Shown here: piece by piece, positions 58,120-64,000 of the stretch
How positions within the stretch are numbered: position 1 is the stretch's first letter
Layout: every line of letters starts with the position of its first letter
NCBI RefSeq assembly: GCF_017068395.1
Contig: NZ_CP070619.1
Location: forward strand, 434,001-498,000
Source: Rhodococcus pseudokoreensis
GTDB taxonomy: Bacteria; Actinomycetota; Actinomycetes; Mycobacteriales; Mycobacteriaceae
Length of the DNA stretch: 64,000 nt
Direction: 5' to 3'
The notes under the pieces: model-generated
What the model saw: the letters and a program-made list of their open reading frames with translations, nothing else
Told to the model about the DNA's origin: nothing
The model's database searches: none
Made by a program: the position numbers and the translations under genes

Positions 58120-59442
58120 TCAGCTGGTGAGCCCCAGCCGACGGCCGGTCCAGTCCATCTCGCGTTCGAGTGCCGCACTCCAGGTGGCGCCCTCGTGGCC
58201 ACCGGGAAGCTCGTAGTACCGCACGTTCAGACCGGCCGCCCGCGCGGCAGCGAACATTCGCTGCTGCTGCGGGCGGTATTCGTCGTCGGCGGCACCGGCC
58301 ACGAACACCCCGGTCAACTCCGGGAACTGCCGTGTCTTCAGCACGTCGGCCGGATTGACCGCCGCGAACGCGCGCTCGTCGCCGCCGAACGTCGCCGCGA
58401 CCGTTCCCGCGTGATCGCCGAGCGAGGGCTCGTCCTGACCGAGGAAATCGAGAAAGGTCGGGAAGATCTGCGGATAGTTCACCGCCAGCTGGATCGAGCA
58501 GGTTCCGCCGTAGGAGAATCCGCCGATCGCCCACTGCACCGGATCGTGCGACACCTGCAGGGACGTCTCGATCCAGGCGGGGACGTCGTGGGCCACGTAG
58601 GTGGCGGCGTTGCCCAGCGCCGAATCCAGGCACAGCGGATTCGCGTCCTGCGACCCCAGCGCGTCGACCACCACGACGACCGGTGCGAGTCCGTCGTGCC
58701 GTGCGGCATACGCGTCCACGGTCGACCCCAGTCGTCCGCTGCTGAACCAGTCCTGGGGCCGCCCCGGCTGTCCCGCGATCATCACCAGGACGGGGAGCAC
58801 CGCCCGGGGTGACGTCAGGTACGCCGGCGGCAGGTACAGCACGGCCGGCCGGGCCGCGAATCCGGACTCGGTGCCCGGGATCTCCACTTCGGTCACCACG
58901 CCGGAGCCGGGTGTACGCACCGGACGTGTCCACGCCGAGTCCATCGGGGTCCCCGACTGCACCGCGTCCTCGAACCCGGAGACGTCACCGAACGACACCG
59001 GCTGGACACTGGCCGGTGGACGGTGCCCCACCAGCGAGCCTGCGGTCGGGAAGACCCCGACCTCCGCGTTGACCTGGCCCACCGCCGCGGCCGCGACCAC
59101 GGCGGCCGCCACACCGATCACTCCGGCCCGCCGGACTCCGGGTTTCCGGAGCAGGAGCGCCACGGCGAGGACGAGAACGCCGACGGCGAGCCAGATCCAG
59201 GCGTACCCGGTGAGCGGTATCTGATTGGGCAGCGGGCGGTACGCCGCCCACACGACGCCTCCGATCACGGCGGTCACGGGCACCGCGACCGCCGCGGCGC
59301 CGACGACCCGGGGCCTGACCGAACGAGTCACCGCGAGCAGCACGACGAGGCCTGCCAGCACGGCCGCCGTCAACGCGAACCGGGCGCGACCGTGCTCGAG
59401 CGACAGGTGGGCGATATGCGACAACAACTCGTGGGCGTGCAC
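58120..59442 (-). CDS. Membrane-anchored esterase (D-type alpha/beta hydrolase fold)
   Basis: A 440-residue protein. Four membrane helices fill residues 20-125 (ALTAAVLAGLVVLLAVTRSV; GYAWIWLAVGVLVLAVALLL and others), and an extracytoplasmic esterase domain follows from about 180. Within it VLVMIAGQPGRPQDWF is the oxyanion region, WAIGGFSYGGTCSIQLAVNY the nucleophile elbow (GFSYGG), and ELPGGHEGATWSAAL the His. The fold class is that of putative esterases and mycolyltransferases (PF00756 type), so action on an envelope lipid is plausible. The start codon is GTG at 59442. Confidence 0.85.
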   Translation of the reverse strand: MHAHELLSHIAHLSLEHGRARFALTAAVLAGLVVLLAVTRSVRPRVVGAAAVAVPVTAVIGGVVWAAYRPLPNQIPLTGYAWIWLAVGVLVLAVALLLRKPGVRRAGVIGVAAAVVAAAAVGQVNAEVGVFPTAGSLVGHRPPASVQPVSFGDVSGFEDAVQSGTPMDSAWTRPVRTPGSGVVTEVEIPGTESGFAARPAVLYLPPAYLTSPRAVLPVLVMIAGQPGRPQDWFSSGRLGSTVDAYAARHDGLAPVVVVVDALGSQDANPLCLDSALGNAATYVAHDVPAWIETSLQVSHDPVQWAIGGFSYGGTCSIQLAVNYPQIFPTFLDFLGQDEPSLGDHAGTVAATFGGDERAFAAVNPADVLKTRQFPELTGVFVAGAADDEYRPQQQRMFAAARAAGLNVRYYELPGGHEGATWSAALEREMDWTGRRLGLTS

Positions 59443-59511
59443 AGCGCCCAGTATTCACACCGTGTCACCCGCCGAAAGAATCAGGCTCGCAACATTTCTC
59501 GCAAATCAGAC

Positions 59512-60627
59512 CTATCGGGCACGACGGCGGACGAGGTAGCCGGCGACCACGACGAGCACTACTGCGCCGCCCGCGACCCCGATCCCCCACAGCGTTCCCG
59601 GCGACTGCGTCGACACCTCGTCCGAAATGGCCTGGACACGGGCCTGCTCCTGCACCCTCGACACCGCCCCGGGTAGCACCCGAATCGGTGGCACGGGCCC
59701 CTCCCTGGCCTCGGAGGCGATCAGCAGGTCGCCATTCTCGGTGAACGCGACCGACTCCCCCTGCGGCTGCTCCGGCACGTGGGCGCGCACGACGGGTCCG
59801 GCCGCGAATGCCGCCGCCAGGTCGCCGTCCGGGGCGGAGAACAGGAACACGTCGGAATAGCTGCGCACGGCGGCGACGGTCCCGTCGGCGGACACGGCCC
59901 CGCCGGTGAACATCGTCGAATGCACGGCCGGTGCCGTGGTGCCACTGCCGGTGGTCGCGTCGTCGACGCCGTTCGTCGCCGCGACGTCCAGCGTTCCGAC
60001 CTTCTCCAGCGGGGTCGGGCCGGGGCTCGCGAGGTCGCCCACGGCGACACCGCCGACGGGCCGGTACACGTTGCCCGCCCCGAACACTTCCTTCGTGACG
60101 ATCAACGGGGTGCCGTCGCGCTGGACCAGGACGGTCTCGGCGTCGTGGGGGCCGTCCGGATACGTCAGCCGATGCAGCTCTCCCGCGCCCGTGTCACGGT
60201 CCATCGCGATCAACGCCACCGTCTCGCGCCTGCGTGCGTTGTCGCCGGTGTCGGCCAGCCACAGCCGGCCGTCGGGGCCGGACGCCAGGTCCTCGACGTC
60301 GTACGGATCGACCGGCAGCGGAAGCCAGCGCTGCACGGCGCAGTTCCCGTCCATCACCGCGACCGCCCGATCGGACCCGCTGTCGCCGACCGCGTACAAC
60401 AGCCCGCCCGCCGACACGAGCCCCGACAACTCCTCGAGCGAGGCCTCGTCCGGGGTGCCGACCGCGGAATCGTCGGGAGTGCACAGCGCGCCGAACTCCG
60501 ACGCGTCGACCGCGGTCTGGTCGCGGAAGAACGGCTCAGCGGACCCCACTCCCGCCGCGGCGAGCGGTGCGCACGCCGCGAGCACGGCGACCGCCACGCG
60601 GGCGGACCACCGTGAGCGGTCAGGCAC
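59512..60627 (-). CDS. Secreted, membrane-anchored protein of beta-propeller-like type
   Basis: A 371-residue protein with an N-terminal signal peptide (RWSARVAVAVLAACAPLAAA), a soluble extracytoplasmic region with repeated beta-rich blocks (LVSAGGLLYAVGDSGSDRAV; DLASGPDGRLWLADTGDNAR; GAVSADGTVAAVRSYSDVFL), and a C-terminal membrane helix with a basic stop (GIGVAGGAVVLVVVAGYLVR). I do not recognise a named family. The GTG start lies inside the last codons of hflX (8-bp overlap), so it is co-translated with a ribosome-associated GTPase, a surprising pairing. Confidence 0.75.
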   Translation of the reverse strand: MPDRSRWSARVAVAVLAACAPLAAAGVGSAEPFFRDQTAVDASEFGALCTPDDSAVGTPDEASLEELSGLVSAGGLLYAVGDSGSDRAVAVMDGNCAVQRWLPLPVDPYDVEDLASGPDGRLWLADTGDNARRRETVALIAMDRDTGAGELHRLTYPDGPHDAETVLVQRDGTPLIVTKEVFGAGNVYRPVGGVAVGDLASPGPTPLEKVGTLDVAATNGVDDATTGSGTTAPAVHSTMFTGGAVSADGTVAAVRSYSDVFLFSAPDGDLAAAFAAGPVVRAHVPEQPQGESVAFTENGDLLIASEAREGPVPPIRVLPGAVSRVQEQARVQAISDEVSTQSPGTLWGIGVAGGAVVLVVVAGYLVRRRAR

Positions 60628-62074
60628 TGCCGCTGTACTCGACCAGTGCCGACGCCAGCGCTTCGGGCACCCGCGCGTGGACGCGTGTGCCGTCCTCCTC
60701 GTGGGAGGAGTCGAGGATCTGACCGTCCGAGTGGATCCGGGCCATCAGGTCGCCCCGGTTGTACGGGAGGAGAACGCTGACCTCGATCTCCGGGCGGACC
60801 AGGACGTCGCTCAGATGTGCCCGCAACTCGGCGATGCCCTCGCCGGTCCGGGCGGAGACGAACGACGCACCGGGCAGCAGGCCACGCAGCTGGGTCAGCG
60901 TGACCGGGTCGGCGGCGTCGATCTTGTTCACCACGATGAGCTCGGGCGGGGCCGCGGCGTCGTTCTCCCGGATCACCTCGGTGATCACCTCGTGGACCGC
61001 CTTGATCTGATCCGTGGGCAGCGGATCGGAACCGTCGACGACGTGCAGCAGCAGATCCGCGTCCGTCACTTCCTCGAGCGTCGAGCGGAACGCCTCGATC
61101 AGCTGCGTCGGCAGATGCCGCACGAAGCCGACGGTGTCGGTGAGGACGTATTCGCGGCCGTCGTCCAGCGCCGCCCGCCGGGTGGTGGGATCGAGGGTGG
61201 CGAACAGCGCGTTCTGCACCAGCACCCCGGACCCGGTCAACGCGTTGAGCAGGCTCGACTTGCCTGCGTTCGTGTAACCGACGATCGCGATGGACGGGGT
61301 CTCGCTGCGCAGACGCCTGGTGCGTTTGGTGTCGCGGGCGGCCTTCATGCCCTTGATCTCGCGACGCAGTTTCGCCATCCGCTCACGGATACGACGGCGG
61401 TCCGTCTCGATCTTGGTCTCACCGGGACCACGCAGACCCACGCCGCCGTTGCTGCCGGCGCGACCACCCGCCTGCCGGGACATCGATTCACCCCAGCCGC
61501 GCAGTCGGGGCAGCATGTATTCCATCTGGGCCAGCGCCACCTGCGCCTTACCCTCCCTGGACGTGGCGTGCTGGGCGAAGATGTCGAGGATGAGAGCGGT
61601 CCGGTCGATGACCTTGACCTTGACGACCTTCTCCAGCGCGGTCAGCTGCGCAGGGGTGAGTTCACCGTCGCAGATGACGGTGTCGGCGCCGGTGGAGAGG
61701 ACGACCTCACGGAGTTCCTCGGCCTTGCCGGACCCGATGTAGGTGGCCGCGTCGGGCTTGTCCCGCCGCTGAACGAGGCCCTCGAGGACCTCGGATCCGG
61801 CGGTCTCGGCCAGCGCGGCGAGTTCGGCCATGCTGGATTCGGCCTGCGCCGCGGTTCCCTGGGTCCAGACACCGACGAGCACCACGCGTTCGAGGCGCAG
61901 CTGCCGGTATTCGACCTCGGTGACGTCTGTGAGCTCGGTGGAGAGCCCGGCAACCCGGCGCAGCGCGCTGCGGTCCTCGAGTTGCATCTCGCCGACCGAA
62001 GGGCGCCCGTCGTCGTAGGCGAACTCGGTGGAGTCGGAGATCGGCGATTCTTCTGTGCGATGTGATTTCGTCAT
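60620..62074 (-). CDS. hflX: GTPase HflX
   Basis: A 484-residue ribosome-associated GTPase that splits stalled ribosomes. The HflX N-terminal domain (VLVGVWTQGTAAQAESSMAE; TYIGSGKAEELREVV), a glycine-rich segment (GGRAGSNGGVGLRGPGETKI), a coiled coil, and the G domain with IAIVGYTNAGKSSLLNAL (G1), VLTDTVGFVRHLP (G3) and IVVNKIDAADPV (G4) follow in order. An N-terminal extension of about 35 residues is mostly acidic. GAGGG lies just before the ATG. It follows dapF by 58 bp on the same strand. Confidence 0.95.
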   Translation of the reverse strand: MTKSHRTEESPISDSTEFAYDDGRPSVGEMQLEDRSALRRVAGLSTELTDVTEVEYRQLRLERVVLVGVWTQGTAAQAESSMAELAALAETAGSEVLEGLVQRRDKPDAATYIGSGKAEELREVVLSTGADTVICDGELTPAQLTALEKVVKVKVIDRTALILDIFAQHATSREGKAQVALAQMEYMLPRLRGWGESMSRQAGGRAGSNGGVGLRGPGETKIETDRRRIRERMAKLRREIKGMKAARDTKRTRRLRSETPSIAIVGYTNAGKSSLLNALTGSGVLVQNALFATLDPTTRRAALDDGREYVLTDTVGFVRHLPTQLIEAFRSTLEEVTDADLLLHVVDGSDPLPTDQIKAVHEVITEVIRENDAAAPPELIVVNKIDAADPVTLTQLRGLLPGASFVSARTGEGIAELRAHLSDVLVRPEIEVSVLLPYNRGDLMARIHSDGQILDSSHEEDGTRVHARVPEALASALVEYSGSA

Positions 62075-62132
62075 ACACCCTCATGATCCCACGGAATGTC
62101 GAGGGCGTGCACGTGCATTTCGCGCAGGGCGA

Positions 62133-63002
62133 TCAGGCGAGGCCGTTCCACCACTTGTCGTCGAGGTTCCCGGACGCCACCAGGACCGACGGGCCGCGCA
62201 ACGTCGCCCGGCCGCCGGACAGCGCCACCGTGACCTGACCACCGGGAATGCGGACATTCACCTCACCGGAATCGGCGCCGTCGAAGCGCAGTGCGGCGGT
62301 GGCCGCGGCCACCGTGCCGGTGCCGCACGACCGGGTCTCGCCGACCCCGCGCTCGTGCACCCGCATGTCCACAGCGCCGGATTCGATGCGGGTGAGGATC
62401 TCCACGTTGACGCCGTGGGGGAAGAAACCGGGATCGAAGCCGGGTGCGGCCGTCAGGTCGAGGGCCGACAGGGACGCCGCCGTGAGGTGCGCGTCGACAC
62501 ACGCCAGGTGCGGATTGCCGACGTCGATGCCGATGCCGTTGAACACCTTGCCGTCGATGGTCGCGGCGCTCGTTCCGAGATCGCGCACCACACCCATGTC
62601 GACGGTGACCTCGCCGACGGAGCCGTCGGCCGAGTGCACGATCACCGGTTTGCCGCCGGCCCGGCTGCCGACCACGAACTCGTCGCGCGTCTCGAGACCG
62701 GTCGACCGGAGGTAGTGGGCGAAGACGCGGACACCGTTGCCGCACATTTCCGCGATCGACCCGTCGGCGTTGCGGTAGTCCATGAACCAGTCGTCCTCGG
62801 ACGTGCCGTCCGGGAGTTCGGCGAGCACACCGGCAGCGGCCAGCGCACCGGCCTTGGCGACGCGCAGGATTCCGTCGGCGCCGAGTCCGCGCCTGCGATC
62901 GCACAGCGCCGCCACCCGCGGGGCAGACAGGTCGATGCGGACGTCGGGATCGGGGAGGACCACGAAGTCGTTCTCGGTGCCGTGTCCCTTGCTGAAATCC
63001 AT
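62133..63002 (-). CDS. dapF: Diaminopimelate epimerase
   Basis: A 289-residue enzyme converting LL- to meso-diaminopimelate for lysine and peptidoglycan. The two catalytic cysteines are present: Cys87 in [15 protein letters not shown] and the second in [15 protein letters not shown]. The N-terminal substrate motif [18 protein letters not shown] is intact. ATG 63002 gives the usual length; the frame continues upstream to 63020 without need. TAGAGT lies seven bases before the ATG, so it looks leaderless and separately transcribed from the upstream methyltransferase. Confidence 0.95.
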   Translation of the reverse strand: MDFSKGHGTENDFVVLPDPDVRIDLSAPRVAALCDRRRGLGADGILRVAKAGALAAAGVLAELPDGTSEDDWFMDYRNADGSIAEMCGNGVRVFAHYLRSTGLETRDEFVVGSRAGGKPVIVHSADGSVGEVTVDMGVVRDLGTSAATIDGKVFNGIGIDVGNPHLACVDAHLTAASLSALDLTAAPGFDPGFFPHGVNVEILTRIESGAVDMRVHERGVGETRSCGTGTVAAATAALRFDGADSGEVNVRIPGGQVTVALSGGRATLRGPSVLVASGNLDDKWWNGLA

Positions 63003-63009
63003 GCGCACC

Positions 63010-63015
63010 ACTCTA
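63010..63015 (-). promoter_or_regulatory. Leaderless-type promoter -10 (TAGAGT) for dapF
   Basis: On the minus strand TAGAGT is followed by seven bases (GGTGCGC) and the ATG at 63002. Confidence 0.55.
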
Positions 63016-63041
63016 ACCAACGGCCGAGGAGGTACCGGTTC

Positions 63042-63890
63042 TCATCTGCGCTGCCGGGCGATTTCGTAGAGGGCGACGGCGCCGGCGGAGGGGGCGCCGA
63101 GGGAACTGGCCGCGCCCCCGATCGGGATGTTGACGACCGTGTCGCAGGCGCTGCGCCACGCGGCGCTCATCCCGCGGGTCTCGTTGCCGATCACGAGCAC
63201 GGTGCCGCCACCGAAGTTGTGGGCGTCGACGGTGACGGAACCGGTCTCGTCCGTCCCGACGATGTGCAGTTCGGTTCCGGACGCTCTCCTCGCTTCGCGG
63301 AAGGCGAGGATCTCGTCGACGGACGACACGGTGACGACGGGCATCGCGAAGAGCGATCCGGTGGAGGCGCGGACGCTGCGGGGGTCGAACGGGTCGGCGC
63401 CGTGGCCGACCACGACGACCGCGTCCGCGCCGAACGCGTTGGCGGAGCGGACGAGGGTACCGAGGTTTCCGGGTGAGGTGGGCCGGTCGAACACGACGAT
63501 GAGGGGGACGGACTGCAGTCGCAGGTCCTTCAGTCGCGGTGCGCGGGTCTTCGCGACCGCGATCAGTTCCGGCGCGGTGTCGGTCTTCTCGCCGAGTTCG
63601 GTCATCAGTTCGGCGCTGACACCGATCTGTTCGACGGATCGGGTCGCGAGCAGTTCCCGCGCCCAGTCGGACAGCGGCGGGCCGTCGATGCGGTGCAGTA
63701 GCGATTCGATCGGCCAGTCGTGTTCCAGGGCGAGGTTGAGGGGGCGCACGCCCTGGATCAGGAAGCGTCCGGCCTTCGTCCGCTTGGCGCGGTTGGTGAG
63801 GTACGACTGCCACTGCTGGAAGCGGGCGTTGCGGGTGGTCACCAGCACGGACGAGGCCGGACGGTGCCGCCCGGACGGTGTTCGGCTCAT
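63042..63890 (-). CDS. TrmH/SpoU-family RNA 2'-O-methyltransferase
   Basis: A 282-residue SPOUT methyltransferase. An N-terminal substrate-binding domain ([20 protein letters not shown]) precedes the knotted catalytic domain, with motif 1 [20 protein letters not shown] (the usual N/D-x-x-x-N-x-G-x-x-x-R pattern), motif 2 [17 protein letters not shown] and motif 3 [19 protein letters not shown] (usually NVS; here SLG). The variant motif 3 is a mild oddity. The target ribose is unknown, tRNA or rRNA. Its ATG overlaps the miaA stop by four bases. Confidence 0.9.
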   Translation of the reverse strand: MSRTPSGRHRPASSVLVTTRNARFQQWQSYLTNRAKRTKAGRFLIQGVRPLNLALEHDWPIESLLHRIDGPPLSDWARELLATRSVEQIGVSAELMTELGEKTDTAPELIAVAKTRAPRLKDLRLQSVPLIVVFDRPTSPGNLGTLVRSANAFGADAVVVVGHGADPFDPRSVRASTGSLFAMPVVTVSSVDEILAFREARRASGTELHIVGTDETGSVTVDAHNFGGGTVLVIGNETRGMSAAWRSACDTVVNIPIGGAASSLGAPSAGAVALYEIARQRR

Positions 63891-64000
63891 CGTTCTCCCA
63901 GTGTTCGCGTCTCGTCGAGGGTGCGGATCGTGGCGTCCGCGAGGTCGGGGGTGTTTCCGTCGAGCCAGTGGATGCGGGGGTCGCGGCGGAACCAGGACCG
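63887..64000 (-). CDS. miaA: tRNA dimethylallyltransferase MiaA, C-terminal end (gene runs off the right edge)
   Basis: The last 37 codons are present, reading [19 protein letters not shown] and ending ETRTLGER. The RRQ-type basic helix with [12 protein letters not shown] is typical of the C-terminus of MiaA, which attaches a dimethylallyl group to adenosine 37 of tRNAs. The syntenic neighbour of hflX and dapF in mycobacteria is also miaA. Its stop overlaps the next gene's start codon (ATGA), implying coupling. Confidence 0.85.
   Translation of the reverse strand, partial: RSWFRRDPRIHWLDGNTPDLADATIRTLDETRTLGER

Overview
The window is a high-GC actinobacterial chromosome segment, most likely from Rhodococcus or a close relative (Nocardiaceae). 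This is inferred from gene content and order: a permease, ceoB, ceoC, DUF3159, OB-fold protein, DUF3710, dut, DUF3093, DUF4193, cei, suhB, ppgK, sigA, then sigB, ideR, a PAC2 protein, a hydrolase, nrdR, a LysM protein, lexA, an acyl-CoA dehydrogenase, hflX, dapF and miaA. It follows the Mycobacterium tuberculosis block from about Rv2690c to Rv2727c, with lineage-specific insertions. No insertion sequence, prophage, CRISPR array, tRNA or rRNA was seen. Both edges cut genes: a permease at the left and miaA at the right.

Layout. 1-8.3 kb: potassium-uptake regulators (CeoB/CeoC), dUTPase and small conserved actinobacterial proteins, ending with the envelope protein Cei. 8.3-13.8 kb: inositol monophosphatase, polyphosphate glucokinase, the principal sigma factor SigA, and a KhtTU-like K+/H+ antiporter. 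14-20.9 kb: an SF2 helicase, a YihY/BrkB membrane protein, small DUF proteins, a methyltransferase and SigB behind an ECF-type promoter. 20.9-25 kb: a GNAT/acyl-CoA-synthetase fusion overlapping an AcuC-type deacetylase, apparently a reversible protein-acylation pair. 25-32 kb: IdeR-GalE, DUF4192, a lipoprotein, a metallo-hydrolase, a PAC2 protein and an alpha/beta hydrolase. 32-43 kb: a DUF3516 helicase, a stand-alone LysR effector domain opposite DUF5997, OxyR opposite a PhzF protein, a permuted NlpC/P60 protein, an aminotransferase, an MFS transporter and a hydrolase. 43-50.5 kb: HrpA, NrdR, and a divergent LysM/LexA pair with three LexA boxes. 50.6-58.1 kb: an NCS2 permease and a complete fructose PTS (ptsI divergent from fruR-fruK-fruA-ptsH). 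58.1-64 kb: an esterase, a secreted membrane-anchored protein, HflX, DapF, a TrmH-family methyltransferase and the end of MiaA.

How it works together. Much of the window is regulatory or housekeeping: two sigma factors, iron (IdeR), peroxide (OxyR), DNA damage (LexA), ribonucleotide reductase control (NrdR), sugar uptake (FruR/PTS) and protein acetylation. A strong sequence-level signal is a repeated start architecture. At least eleven genes have a TANNNT -10 hexamer exactly 6 or 7 bases before the start codon with no ribosome-binding site role needed, the arrangement expected for leaderless mRNAs. At about 38.16 kb two such promoters overlap face to face, so that two divergent genes begin 18 bp apart.

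No clearly new multi-gene system (defence, secretion or biosynthetic) was found. The best leads are the acylation pair with a degenerate catalytic site, the solo LysR effector domain, the bidirectional leaderless promoter, the shared -35 palindrome of the PTS genes, and several operator-like palindromes.
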